A DNA stretch of 64,000 bases from Amycolatopsis sp. NBRC 101858 (lineage in GTDB: Bacteria; Actinomycetota; Actinomycetes; Mycobacteriales; Pseudonocardiaceae). The position numbers and the translations under genes were made by a program. The notes under the pieces are model-generated. The model worked only from the letters and a program-made list of their open reading frames with translations. It ran no database searches and had not been told where the DNA came from. The stretch spans positions 744,001-808,000 of the forward strand of contig NZ_BSTD01000003.1 in the NCBI RefSeq assembly GCF_030269325.1, read 5' to 3'. Shown piece after piece: positions 24,853 to 33,191 of the stretch; position 1 is the stretch's first letter, and each line of letters starts with the position of its first letter.

Positions 24853-26490
24853 ATGTTGTCCAGGCGTACCTTCGTCACGGCCGGCCTCGCCGCCGCCGTG
24901 ACCAGCGCGCCACTGTGGTCCGCCGCGACCGCGCCGAGAGCGCGGGCCGCGGCGGCACTGCCGTTGACGCTGAAGAACAATTCCGGCGGCGGAACCGTCT
25001 ACGCCTACGTCAGCGGCGCGGACACCTCCGGCTGGCCCGGCTTCGTCACCGCCGACGGCGTGTTCCACCGGCTGTCCAACCCGTCGTCGCCGGTGACGCC
25101 GATCCCGGACTACGCCATCCCGCTGGGCGGCTCCGGGTCCCAGGTCACCGTGACCCTGCGCGACTACATCATCGGCGGCCGGGTGTGGTTCTCGGCCGAC
25201 AAGAAGATCCAGTTCTTCGTCAACCCGGGTCCCGGCCTCGTGCAGCCGGGCTTCACCAGCTCGGACCCGAACTGGCAGACGAACTGGACGTTCGCCGAGT
25301 TCACCTACAACAGCGCGAACCTGTACGCGAACATCAGCTACGTCGACATGGTGGCGCTGCCGGTGTCCATGGCCACCACGGGCGCGGCCGGCTCGCAGTC
25401 GGTCAGCCCGCTGCCGAACGGCGCGCTCGGGGCGATCGCGGACGGGCTCCGCGCCCAGCACAACACCGACGGCGCGCCGTGGGACCGGCTGGTCGTCACC
25501 GACGCGTCCGGCAAGGTGGTGCGGGTGCTCGCGCCCGGGCACTCCCCCACCGACTTCGGCGGCTACTGGACCGGCTACCTCAACGCCGTCTGGGACCACT
25601 ACCGCTCGACCCCGCTGACGATCAACGGCCAGGGCAGCATCGGCGCCTACACGGGCACGGTCAGCGGCGACACCATCGTCTTCGCCGGGCTGAACACCAA
25701 CGGCGTCCCGTTCACCAAGCCGAGCGCGATCGACATCTTCGGCTGCGCCAGCGGACCGCTGTACAACTCCGGCGGGGACGCGCGCGGCGCGATCGCCGCC
25801 CGCCTCGCCGCCGCGCTCAACCGCAGCAGCCTGCTGGTCTCCGGCGGCAACAACCAGCCCGACGGCGTCTCGCCGTCCCAGTACTACAAAGACGCGACGA
25901 CGAACCACTACGCCCGCCTGGTCCACCAGAACGCGTCGATCGGCTACGCCTTCCCGTACGACGACGTGGGCCCGACGGGGGCCCAGCCGGTCGACGGCCA
26001 CCTCCAGGACCCGGCGCCGACGTCCTGGACGGTGGCACTGGGCCCGGGTGCGGGCGGCGGCACGACACCCCCGCCCGGCGGTGGCACGAGCGCGTACTCG
26101 ACGATCCAGGCGGAGTCCTTCAGCGCCCAGAGCGGCACGCAGAACGAAGCGTGCAGCGAAGGCGGCACCGACGTCGGCTGGATCGCGGGCGGCGACTGGC
26201 TGAAGTACAGCGGCCTCGACTTCGGTTCGAGCTCGCCACGCCAGTTCGTGGCCCGGCTGGCGTCCGGCGCGGCGGCCGGGGTGAGCGGGGCGATTCTGGC
26301 CCGCCTGGACAGCACGTCGGGGCCGGTCATCGCGGAGATCGACTTCGCGAACAACGGCGGCTGGCAGAACTGGCAGACGGTGCCGGCGAACATCGTCGCC
26401 TCCGCGACGGGCGTGCACGACGTCTACCTGACGTTCGGCGGCGGCTCGGCGGACTTCGTCAACATCAACTGGTTCACCTTCACCCGGTGA
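24853..26490 (+). CDS. Secreted beta-1,3-glucanase, GH64 with C-terminal CBM6
   Basis: 545 residues. The N-terminus MLSRRTFVTAGLAAAV is a twin-arginine signal, so the folded enzyme is exported by Tat. ATG 24853 has GAGGAGG six bases upstream and is preferred over a start at 24808. The GH64 catalytic domain (about 38-400) includes LPLTLKNNSGGGTVYAYVSG, FVNPGPGLVQPGF and DIFGCASGPLYNSGGDA, typical of laminaripentaose-producing glucanases of fungal-wall-lysing actinomycetes. A Gly/Pro linker (about 408-418) leads to a CBM6 domain (YSTIQAESFSAQSGTQNE to FVNINWFTFTR). It is convergent with the arabinofuranosidase. Confidence 0.9.
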   Translation: MLSRRTFVTAGLAAAVTSAPLWSAATAPRARAAAALPLTLKNNSGGGTVYAYVSGADTSGWPGFVTADGVFHRLSNPSSPVTPIPDYAIPLGGSGSQVTVTLRDYIIGGRVWFSADKKIQFFVNPGPGLVQPGFTSSDPNWQTNWTFAEFTYNSANLYANISYVDMVALPVSMATTGAAGSQSVSPLPNGALGAIADGLRAQHNTDGAPWDRLVVTDASGKVVRVLAPGHSPTDFGGYWTGYLNAVWDHYRSTPLTINGQGSIGAYTGTVSGDTIVFAGLNTNGVPFTKPSAIDIFGCASGPLYNSGGDARGAIAARLAAALNRSSLLVSGGNNQPDGVSPSQYYKDATTNHYARLVHQNASIGYAFPYDDVGPTGAQPVDGHLQDPAPTSWTVALGPGAGGGTTPPPGGGTSAYSTIQAESFSAQSGTQNEACSEGGTDVGWIAGGDWLKYSGLDFGSSSPRQFVARLASGAAAGVSGAILARLDSTSGPVIAEIDFANNGGWQNWQTVPANIVASATGVHDVYLTFGGGSADFVNINWFTFTR

Positions 26491-26497
26491 CGGGCGG

Positions 26498-26531
26498 CCG
26501 GGGCCACGTCCTTGCTCGGGCGTGGCCCCGG
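26498..26531. terminator. Bidirectional terminator between GH64 and GH54 genes
   Basis: CCGGGGCCACG (26498-26508) pairs perfectly with CGTGGCCCCGG (26521-26531) around a 12-base loop, between two convergent stop codons. Confidence 0.75.
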
Positions 26532-26544
26532 TACCCGGCCCCGG

Positions 26545-28101
26545 CTAAGGGGTCCAGGGCGCGCTGACCAGCCAGCTCACGTCGTCGTTGTACGAGGTGG
26601 CGTTGTCGAACGTGTTCGAACCGCCGTTGCTGGCGATGTAGACGACGTTCGCGTAGTGCCGGACGTACCGGTCGGCGTAGTTCGCCGACCGCAGCGACGT
26701 GCCCTGGCTGTTGCGGCCGGCTTCGGGGCAGAACGTCGCGTCCTGGGCGAACAGCGAGCTCCCGTCGTTCGCGTTGAGGTACAGCTGGAAGTTCTGGTGC
26801 CGCAGGTACTGACCGGCGGTGTTCCTGGATTCGAACGACACGCACGATCCGTTGCCCAGCCCGGCTCGCACGATCCAGGACGCATTGCCCTTTTCGGTCG
26901 CGGAGCTCGAGCCGCCGACGACCGCGGTGTCCACCGTGGCGCCCGTGTGGTGGATGTACCGGTCGGTGCAGCACGCCGTGGTCGCCCGCAGGGACACGGT
27001 CGAGCCGGGGGTCAGCCCGCTGCCCGCGCTGCCGACGCTGTAGCCCGCCGCGGTGATGTTGGCCTGCACCGCGTTCTCGGTGGCGTCCGACGGGTAGCCG
27101 GACGTCATCACGCCCTCGTAGAAGGTGCCGCGGGCGCCGACGCTGTTGTCGCCGCCGATGCCCAGGATGATCGCGCCTTCCTTCTTCATCGGGTTGTACC
27201 CCGACGCGTTGGGCCGGCTGCCGTTGTAGAACGTCGACACGCCGCCCGACTGCGCGTTGCCGCCCCGGATCGCCCAGTGGTTGGGCTCGCCCTTGACGAT
27301 CGCCGTCAGGAACCGGTGGCCGATCGACGGGTCGTTGGCGTTGTAGCCGGGGTTGACCCCGGAGAACAGGCCGTTCTCGAGGTCGGCCATGATCCACGGG
27401 CCGTTGCCGGTGCCGTAGCCCCAGACCTTGATGTTGCCGAAGTAGATGGCCTCCATCGTGCCGTTGCCGTTGTCGCGGCTGTTGCGCTCGGCGTTGCCGT
27501 AGTCGAAGCAGCAGCCGCCGTTGTAGTGCGTGCCGTCGAAGACGGAGTACATGCCCTCCGGCTGGTCACCGGTCGCGACGCCGTTGGTGTTGTTGTTGCG
27601 GTAGCCGGTTCCGGGCGCGACGTAGACGCCGTAGGCCTTGTGGCCGCCGACGGTGATCGGCGCCGCGGTCGCGTTCGCGAGGTTGTCGTAGCCGCCGGCG
27701 GCCGGGCCGTTGAACCCGCCAGGAGGCGCCTGGGTGAGGCGGTTGTTCCGGCCGGTCTGGTCGTAGATGACGGTGATGAGACAGGTGGTGCCGGCGCAGA
27801 AGGAGTCCTGGGCGGCGGCGTTCGCCACGCCACCCGCGCTGAGCGGGCCGATGTCCCGGGTGCTGTTGTCCGACGCCCGCCTGACTTGGTAAAGCGCGCC
27901 GGTGTAGGCACCGTAGAGCGCGCGGGTGGTGCTGTGCGCGGCGACGCAAGGCGTGCCGCCGTTCGCATAGAGGTCGCACGGCCCCTGAGTGGCGGCTTGC
28001 GACGTACCGGTGGTGGCGACCAGCCCTCCGGCCAGGACGAGAACCGCGGCGGCGGTCCGGGAAATCGTCCGAGAACGGCGATTCTTCGGTCGTGGAGTCA
28101 T
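26545..28101 (-). CDS. Secreted alpha-L-arabinofuranosidase, GH54 with CBM42 (AbfB-like)
   Basis: 518 residues. The signal peptide has basic MTPRPKNRRSR, then AAAVLVLAGGLVATTGTSQA. The GH54 domain begins GPCDLYANGGTPCVAAHSTT and contains CCFDYGNAE, whose Glu is the nucleophile in AbfB enzymes, and ILGIGGDNS, whose Asp is the acid/base. The C-terminal CBM42 beta-trefoil (about 360-518) carries repeated RYIHH, QYLRHQNF and RYVRHYAN arabinose-binding repeats. It removes arabinofuranosyl side chains from arabinoxylan or arabinan. GGAGGAA precedes ATG 28101. Two LacI-type operators lie about 270-315 bases upstream, so induction by a plant-polysaccharide sugar is likely. Confidence 0.93.
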   Translation of the reverse strand: MTPRPKNRRSRTISRTAAAVLVLAGGLVATTGTSQAATQGPCDLYANGGTPCVAAHSTTRALYGAYTGALYQVRRASDNSTRDIGPLSAGGVANAAAQDSFCAGTTCLITVIYDQTGRNNRLTQAPPGGFNGPAAGGYDNLANATAAPITVGGHKAYGVYVAPGTGYRNNNTNGVATGDQPEGMYSVFDGTHYNGGCCFDYGNAERNSRDNGNGTMEAIYFGNIKVWGYGTGNGPWIMADLENGLFSGVNPGYNANDPSIGHRFLTAIVKGEPNHWAIRGGNAQSGGVSTFYNGSRPNASGYNPMKKEGAIILGIGGDNSVGARGTFYEGVMTSGYPSDATENAVQANITAAGYSVGSAGSGLTPGSTVSLRATTACCTDRYIHHTGATVDTAVVGGSSSATEKGNASWIVRAGLGNGSCVSFESRNTAGQYLRHQNFQLYLNANDGSSLFAQDATFCPEAGRNSQGTSLRSANYADRYVRHYANVVYIASNGGSNTFDNATSYNDDVSWLVSAPWTP

Positions 28102-28369
28102 GGTTATTCCTCCGTTTCAGGGGTGCAGCAAGCGCATATCCGATCGACAGCCAAAAGCGGGCACACGGGCGCGAGTGAGCACAAAGGACACAGCTTCGAC
28201 ACCCGGGCGCGCACGGGTGGATCCGTTGCGGGGACCGCTATCTCAGAACGCGGTGAGCGCCGACGTGCGCCCGGTCACGCGGGTTCCGCCGCTCAGCCCG
28301 ATCTCGAGAGGCGGTCCGGCACTGCGGCTTCATTGGCATCTCTCCGACTTCGTCGTCGAAACCAGGCCT

Positions 28370-28387
28370 AATGTTAGCGCTAACATT
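28370..28387. promoter_or_regulatory. LacI-family operator 1 (perfect 18-bp palindrome)
   Basis: AATGTTAGCGCTAACATT is a perfect palindrome with the central GC dyad (TTAGCGCTAA) typical of LacI-family sites in actinobacterial sugar-hydrolase promoters. It lies 269 bases upstream of the arabinofuranosidase start, so the transcript would carry a long leader, and about 130 bases before the plus-strand gene at 28517. Confidence 0.8.
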
Positions 28388-28401
28388 CTGTCGTACGCTT
28401 G

Positions 28402-28417
28402 AATTGTGAGCGCTCAC
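28402..28417. promoter_or_regulatory. LacI-family operator 2 (lac-operator-like)
   Basis: AATTGTGAGCGCTCAC contains the perfect palindrome GTGAGCGCTCAC (28406-28417) and matches 16 bases of the idealised E. coli lac operator. Its centre (28411/28412) is 33 bp from that of operator 1, about three helical turns, so two repressor dimers could sit on one DNA face. Confidence 0.7.
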
Positions 28418-28516
28418 TGGCTGTGCGTCAAGAGTCAGTCGGCGGAACCTGGGCCGGTTTCCCGCCTGTCCGTGTGGCACGATCGGCGAGAGCGCGAAGT
28501 GGCCGGGAGGACGGCG

Positions 28517-28834
28517 GTGGCACGAGTACTGGTGGTCGGCCTCGACCCGGCCAAGATCCAGGGCTGGGACCCGGCGCCGGTGCAGGCGGCGATCGGCCGT
28601 GGCCGGGCGCGGTTCGACGACCTCGGCCTCTACGCGGACTGGTGCCTCGTGGACCTCGACGCGGACCCCGCGGGGACGATCGAGGCGGCGCTGGCCCGGG
28701 CGGACTACGCCTGCGTGGTGATCGGAGCCGGGATCCGCACGCACGAACCGCTGCTCGAGTTCTTCGAAACGGTGCTCAACCTGGTGCACCAGGCGGCACC
28801 GGGTGCGGCCATCGCCTTCGACCGGACCCCCTAG
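28517..28834 (+). CDS. Conserved-looking small protein of unknown function
   Basis: 105 residues from GTG 28517, with GGGAGG (28505-28510) upstream; the frame is open further upstream from 28406, but that start lies inside the operator. The protein reads VARVLVVGLDPAKIQGWDP, then an amphipathic segment, YADWCLVDLDADPAGTIEAALARADYACVVIGAGIRTHEPLLEFFETVLNLVHQ. The alternating hydrophobic strands and glycine loops suggest a small alpha/beta (Rossmann- or flavodoxin-like) fold. I do not recognise a characterised family. It is divergent from the arabinofuranosidase and shares the region with the two LacI-type operators. Confidence 0.65.
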   Translation: MARVLVVGLDPAKIQGWDPAPVQAAIGRGRARFDDLGLYADWCLVDLDADPAGTIEAALARADYACVVIGAGIRTHEPLLEFFETVLNLVHQAAPGAAIAFDRTP

Positions 28835-28880
28835 GACTGCGCCGACGCCGCGCTGCGCCGGCTGCGCCGACCCCGTCCGG

Positions 28881-30038
28881 TCACCCGGAAACGCGCTCCG
28901 CCGGCTCCACCATGGTTTCCAGGTTCTTCCGCGCGATCTGCTTGCGGAATTCCCCTTCGTACGAAGCATCCCCGGCGTCGTGCATCGTCTCGGTCATCCA
29001 GACCGCGGCCGCCTGACGCTCCCACGTGTGGCCGAGGCAAGTGTCGGAATAGCTGTCGAGCAGGCTCGGATCGTCCTTCTCGACCTGGCGGACGATCGCC
29101 CGGGCCAGCGTCTCGGCGTCGTGGAGGGCGAGGCTCATCCCCTCCGCGCTCATCGGGGAAATGAGGTGCGCGGCGTCGCCGAGGAGGTAGAGCCGCCCGT
29201 GGCGCATGGGGGTGAACACGACCCCGCGCAGCGGCACGACCTGCTTGCTCGTGATCGGTCCCGCCGCCACGGGCTCGCCGAACCGGGTCCCCAGCTCACT
29301 CCAGACGCGCTCGTCCGGCCACTGGTCGACGGTGTCGGTCAGCGGGCACTGCAGGTAGAGCCGGCTCGCCTCCGGGCCCCGGGTGATCCGCGCCGCGAAG
29401 CCGCGGGAGTGCACGGCCAGCACGGCCGGGGGATCCGCCGGCACCCCGGCCATGACGGTCAGCCAGGCGTACCCGAACTCGTGGGCGTGGCAGGTGAGCG
29501 CACCGTCGGGAACAGCTGTCCGGCTGACGCCGTGATAGCCGTCGGAGCCGGCGACGAAATCGCAGCCGAGCGCCTTCGACGAACCCGTGATGTCCCGGTA
29601 GCGGACCACCGGACGGTCGGTGTCGATGCCTTCCAGTGCAACGTCTTCAGCCTCGAAACGCAGATCGCCGCCGTCACGCAGGAACACCTCGATGAGGTTC
29701 CGGACGACGACCTGCTGCGGGCAGAACGCACCGTCGACGTCGTCCGCGTCTTGTTTCCACAGCCGCTTTTCCCCGTCGATCAGCAGCGGCATCCCGGCGT
29801 CGCCGGAGTCGTGGCCGATGCCGCCCTCGACGACCTCGCCCAGCCCCCAGTCCCGCAGCACGCGCACCCCGCGGGCGTCGAGGGAGCCGGCCCGCTGCCG
29901 GTTTTCGACGTGCTCGCGGCCGTGCTTCTCCAGGACCGTGCAGCCGATTCCGCTGCGCAGCAGGAAGTTGCCGAGCGCGAGACCGGCGACGCCGCCGCCC
30001 ACGATGGCCACGGTGGTGTTTTCGTCCGTCTTGGTCAT
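28881..30038 (-). CDS. pobA: 4-hydroxybenzoate 3-monooxygenase-like FAD hydroxylase
   Basis: 385 residues, close to PobA length (394). ATG 30038 is chosen because the FAD motif TVAIVGGGVAGLALGNFLL begins ten residues later. Family landmarks in order are ENRQRAGSLDARGVRVLRDWG, the DG motif FVAGSDGYHGVSR, RLYLQCPLTDTVDQWPDERVWSEL and the GD motif HGRLYLLGDAAHLISPMSAEGMSLAL. It would hydroxylate 4-hydroxybenzoate, or a similar phenol acid, to the catechol with NAD(P)H and O2. An AraC-family gene starts just upstream in the same direction and may control it. No protocatechuate genes are adjacent. Confidence 0.85.
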   Translation of the reverse strand: MTKTDENTTVAIVGGGVAGLALGNFLLRSGIGCTVLEKHGREHVENRQRAGSLDARGVRVLRDWGLGEVVEGGIGHDSGDAGMPLLIDGEKRLWKQDADDVDGAFCPQQVVVRNLIEVFLRDGGDLRFEAEDVALEGIDTDRPVVRYRDITGSSKALGCDFVAGSDGYHGVSRTAVPDGALTCHAHEFGYAWLTVMAGVPADPPAVLAVHSRGFAARITRGPEASRLYLQCPLTDTVDQWPDERVWSELGTRFGEPVAAGPITSKQVVPLRGVVFTPMRHGRLYLLGDAAHLISPMSAEGMSLALHDAETLARAIVRQVEKDDPSLLDSYSDTCLGHTWERQAAAVWMTETMHDAGDASYEGEFRKQIARKNLETMVEPAERVSG

Positions 30039-30115
30039 GGGACCACAGTGGACGCGGGAAGAGGCAGCGGACCACCGGGATCCGGACAGTGGATGACGGA
30101 AAGCCGCCAACTTGG

Positions 30116-30883
30116 TCAGGCGCAGTGGAGGCCGGCCTGGTAGCGGCCCGGCGTCTGGCCGACGACGGCGCTGAACGCTTCGATGAAGGTCGACGGGTTG
30201 GACCAGCCGCACGCGACGGCGGTGTCGGTGACGGACTGCCCGTCGGTGAGGCGCACGAGGGCGTGGTGGATGCGCAGGATGGTGCGCCAGCGGTGGAAGC
30301 TCATCCCGAGATCGGCGTGGAACAGGCGGCTGAGCGTGCGCTCGCTCGCCCCCGCGGCCCGCCCCAGCTCGGCCAGGGTGGTGGCCCGCCCGGGATCGGC
30401 CCGCAGCAGATCGGTGACGACGCGCAGCCGGTCATCGCGCGGCTCGGGCAGGTGCAGGGATTGCTGGGGCGTCTCACCGAGCTCGTCGACGACAACGGCA
30501 CGCAACCGCTTCTCGGCCTCGGGAGGCCGGCGGTCCCGCCCGGTGAGCGCGAGGAGCGCCTCGCGCAAGAGGGGGCTGACCGCGAACACACTGGGGTACG
30601 CGACGAGGCCGCCGCACTCGTCGGCCGGAATGGCGACGAGCCGGGCATCGGTCCGGCCGTAGAAGCGATGGGAGTGGTCGAACCCGGGCGGCGTCCAGGT
30701 GACCCGGCTGGCGGGAGCCACCCAGGTCCCGCGCTCGGTGGTGGTGGCCAGCGCCCCGGCGGCGGCGTAGACGAGCTGGCCGTCGGGATGGGAGTGCGTA
30801 CCGAGGTGAAAGCCGTGCGGCAGCCAGCCCCCACCCCGGGGCGTCGCCCCTGCCTGCGGGGAGCTTTGGCGGGATTCCTGCAT
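30116..30883 (-). CDS. AraC-family transcriptional regulator
   Basis: 255 residues. A cupin-type sensor domain (GFHLGTHSHPDGQLVYAAAGALATTTERGTWVAPASRVTWTPPG, about 22-65) precedes the C-terminal double helix-turn-helix: TLAELGRAAGASERTLSRLFHADLGMSFHRWRT and VTDTAVACGWSNPSTFIEAFSAVVGQTPGRYQ. ATG 30883 has no strong ribosome-binding site. It lies 77 bases upstream of the pobA-like gene on the same strand. In pseudomonads pobA is controlled by an AraC/XylS-type regulator, so a local regulatory link is plausible but not shown. Confidence 0.85.
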   Translation of the reverse strand: MQESRQSSPQAGATPRGGGWLPHGFHLGTHSHPDGQLVYAAAGALATTTERGTWVAPASRVTWTPPGFDHSHRFYGRTDARLVAIPADECGGLVAYPSVFAVSPLLREALLALTGRDRRPPEAEKRLRAVVVDELGETPQQSLHLPEPRDDRLRVVTDLLRADPGRATTLAELGRAAGASERTLSRLFHADLGMSFHRWRTILRIHHALVRLTDGQSVTDTAVACGWSNPSTFIEAFSAVVGQTPGRYQAGLHCA

Positions 30884-30941
30884 CAGGAGCGAGATTACCG
30901 CTGAACTCGCGCCTGGCGAAGTCGAAGATCCGCTGCCCGCG

Positions 30942-32168
30942 TCACGGACCCAGTTCTTCGATCCGCCGGGTGAGGTACCGCCGTTCCGCTTCCGTGGGCG
31001 CCAGTTCCAGTGCCTCCCGGTACGCCGCCACCGCGTCCCCGACCCGGTCCAGACGGCGCAGGAAGTCCGCACGGGTCGCCGGGAGCAGGTGGTAGCCCGC
31101 CAGCTCGCCCCCGTCCGCGAGCTCGTCGGCCAGGGCCAGGCCCGCCGCCGGGCCGTCGGCCATCGCCACCGCCACCGCCCGGTTCAGCTCGACCACCGGG
31201 GACGGGTTCAGCTTCGCCACCAGCTCGTACAGCCGGGCGATCCGGGCCCAGTCCGTGTCCTCGGCGCGCGACGCCGTCGCGTGGCACGCGGCGATCGCCG
31301 CTTGGAGCTGGTACGGCCCCGGCCGGCCGAGCGTCAGCGCCTCGTCCAGGACGCCGACGCCCTCGTCGATCACCGCGCGGTCCCAGCGGGTGCGGTCCTG
31401 CTCGGCCAGGGTGACCAGGTCCCCCGCGTCGTCGGTGCGCGTCCCGTGGCGGGCGTCGTGGAACAGCATCAGGGCCAGCAGCCCGCTCGCTTCCGGTGCG
31501 TCCGGCAGCAACCGGACGACGACGCGCGTGAGCCGGATCGCCTCCGCCGTCAGCGCCCGGCGCACCAGGTCGGCGCCCGCGCTGGCCGAATAGCCTTCGT
31601 TGAACAGCAGGTAGAGCACGCCGAGCACGCCCGCCGTCCGCTCGGGCAGCAGGTCGGCCGGCGGGACGCGGTACGGGATGCGGGCGTTGCGGATCTTCCG
31701 CTTGGCGCGCACGATCCGCTGCGCCATCGTCGCTTCCGGCACCAGGAACGCGCGGGCGATCTCCGGGGTGGTCAGGCCGGCGAGCGTCCGCAGCGTCAGC
31801 GCCACCTGCGCCTCCAGCGGCAGGGCCGGGTGGCAGCAGGTGAACATCAGCCGCAGCCGGTCGTCCGGGACGTCGTCCGGCTCCGGCGCGGCGTCGTCGC
31901 CGCCGGACGTCGTGACGGCCAGCTCGCGCAGCCGGTTGGCCTCGGCCGCACCGCGGCGGAGCTTGTCCAGCGCCCGGTTGCGGGCGGCCGTCGTCAGCCA
32001 CGCCCCGGGACGGCGCGGCACGCCGTCCCGGGGCCACGTGGCCAGCGCCTTGGCGAACGCCTCCTGGGCGCACTCCTCGGCCAGGTCCCAGTCCCCGGTG
32101 ACCCGGATCAGGGTGGCGACGACGCGGCCCCACTCGGTGCGGAAGGCCTCGTCGACCGCCTCGGTCAC
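30942..32168 (-). CDS. ECF42-type RNA polymerase sigma factor with C-terminal TPR-like extension
   Basis: 408 residues from GTG 32168, overlapping the upstream DGPF stop (GTGA). Sigma region 2 has WDLAEECAQEAFAKALATWPRDGVPRRPGAWLTTAARNRALDKLRR; region 4 has LRTLAGLTTPEIARAFLVPEATMAQRIVRAKRKIR. A roughly 200-residue alpha-helical extension follows (GVLYLLFNEGYSAS, LQAAIAACHA, LYELVAKLNPSPVVELNRAVAVAM, AYREALELAPTEAERRYL). That extension and co-occurrence with DGPF proteins define ECF42. These sigmas have no anti-sigma factor; the extension is thought to control activity. Confidence 0.92.
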   Translation of the reverse strand: MTEAVDEAFRTEWGRVVATLIRVTGDWDLAEECAQEAFAKALATWPRDGVPRRPGAWLTTAARNRALDKLRRGAAEANRLRELAVTTSGGDDAAPEPDDVPDDRLRLMFTCCHPALPLEAQVALTLRTLAGLTTPEIARAFLVPEATMAQRIVRAKRKIRNARIPYRVPPADLLPERTAGVLGVLYLLFNEGYSASAGADLVRRALTAEAIRLTRVVVRLLPDAPEASGLLALMLFHDARHGTRTDDAGDLVTLAEQDRTRWDRAVIDEGVGVLDEALTLGRPGPYQLQAAIAACHATASRAEDTDWARIARLYELVAKLNPSPVVELNRAVAVAMADGPAAGLALADELADGGELAGYHLLPATRADFLRRLDRVGDAVAAYREALELAPTEAERRYLTRRIEELGP

Positions 32169-32479
32169 CCCCACACGGGCCGCAGCTCGATCGCGCCGAA
32201 CTTCGCGACCGGGTGCGCCGCGGCGATGTCGATCGCCTCGGCCAAGTCGGCGCAGTCGAGGATGTCGTACCCGGCGATCTGCTCCTTCGTCTCGGCGAAC
32301 GGGCCGTCGGAGACGAAGGTGCCGCCGTCCCGCGGCCACAACGTCGTCGCGTCGGCGACGGGCCGCAGCTGGCTGCCTTCGAGACGGCGTTCGCCGGCCA
32401 AGGCGACCCAGTCGTCCGGGTGGTCTTCGGCGGTACCGACGAGCTCGGGGTCGACGCACACCCACATCAGGAACTTCAT
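32165..32479 (-). CDS. YCII-related DGPF-domain protein
   Basis: 104 residues. It has the family sequence MKFLMWVCVDPE at the N-terminus, GTFVSDGPFAETKEQIAGYDILDCADLAEAID in the middle, and AKFGAIELRPVW at the end. DGPF proteins have a ferredoxin-like YCII fold of unknown biochemical role and are the conserved partners of ECF42 sigma factors. The stop overlaps the sigma factor GTG start; the second DGPF gene ends three bases upstream. Confidence 0.88.
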   Translation of the reverse strand: MKFLMWVCVDPELVGTAEDHPDDWVALAGERRLEGSQLRPVADATTLWPRDGGTFVSDGPFAETKEQIAGYDILDCADLAEAIDIAAAHPVAKFGAIELRPVWG

Positions 32480-32482
32480 CGC

Positions 32483-32821
32483 TCAGTCCTCCCCGAACGG
32501 CCGGATCTCGATGGGAAACCGCCCGGCGGCGGGATGCGCGGACGCGATCGCGATGGCTTCATCGAGGTCATCGCACTCGACGACCTCACAGCCGGCGATC
32601 CACTCCTTCGTCTCGGCGAAGGGGCCGTCGGACGTCAGCCGCTGCCCATCGCGAACGCGCACGGTGACGGCTTCGGCGGGCGGCCGCAGCAACGTCCCGG
32701 CCCGGCGGGCGCCCCGCGCTTCGACATCACGCAGCCAGGCGACGAACTCGGGCTTGACATCGATCTCGGGCGGGCTGAACAGCTCCGCGCCGTCATCGCA
32801 GATCATCAGCATGTACCGCAA
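32483..32821 (-). CDS. YCII-related DGPF-domain protein
   Basis: 112 residues from TTG 32821, which restores the family start LRYMLMIC with AGGAGG a few bases upstream; ATG 32812 is the alternative. The core SDGPFAETKEWIAGCEVVECDDLDEAIAIASAHPAA and the tail FPIEIRPFGED match the DGPF family. It is the first gene of the three-gene unit DGPF-DGPF-ECF42. Having two paralogous DGPF genes may mean they form a heteromer. Confidence 0.85.
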   Translation of the reverse strand: MRYMLMICDDGAELFSPPEIDVKPEFVAWLRDVEARGARRAGTLLRPPAEAVTVRVRDGQRLTSDGPFAETKEWIAGCEVVECDDLDEAIAIASAHPAAGRFPIEIRPFGED

Positions 32822-32976
32822 GGCTCCTCCTGATCGTCCGGTGCAGCTTCTCACCCACCCGACGCAGCCGCGGCCCGGAATCGACAGGTCCCCCGAAAAG
32901 TTTCTCGGTGCTCTGTCGATCCGTCCGAACCGCGGCGTCGTCCTGTCGGAACCACCCCGCGAACGGAGGAGCCATC

Positions 32977-33138
32977 ATGATCCCGATCACCCAGACCGGA
33001 CAGCTGTGGACCGCCACCCACCAGACCGAAGGCGACCGCCGAAGGTCAGAGCAACGCCTGGGCGAGCTGGTCGCCCACTGGACCCGCCGACGGCGACCGT
33101 CTGCTCGGGAGACACTGAATCGCCCTGCTCATAGGTAG
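32977..33138 (+). CDS. Small basic protein, unknown
   Basis: 53 residues, beginning MIPITQTGQLWTATHQTE and ending in an arginine-rich segment (HWTRRRRPSARETLNRPAHR). ATG 32977 has a perfect CGGAGGA (32964-32970). Codon use looks coding up to about residue 40. The frame closes five bases before the tRNA-Asn relic hairpin, so the 3' end may have been altered by the event that created the repeat. No family is recognised. Confidence 0.45.
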   Translation: MIPITQTGQLWTATHQTEGDRRRSEQRLGELVAHWTRRRRPSARETLNRPAHR

Positions 33139-33142
33139 CAAA

Positions 33143-33191
33143 AAAGCCCAGGTCTGTGACCTGGGCTTTGCTCCCCCGCTCGGACTCGAAC
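33143..33191 (-). repeat. tRNA-Asn 3'-end relic with terminator hairpin (candidate attachment site)
   Basis: 33170-33191 repeats the last 22 bases of the tRNA-Asn gene end at 48379-48400 with one mismatch (33181). The adjoining 12-bp hairpin (33143-33154 with 33158-33169) matches the tRNA's downstream hairpin at 48352-48376 almost base for base. The rest of the tRNA is absent here. Same orientation as the intact copy, 15.2 kb away: a direct repeat as left by integration into a tRNA 3' end. Confidence 0.7.

Noticed and set aside
30116..30883. Assigning the AraC-family protein firmly as PobR
   Set aside because: It is adjacent and co-directional with the pobA-like gene, but the sensor domain is a generic cupin and no binding site could be identified.
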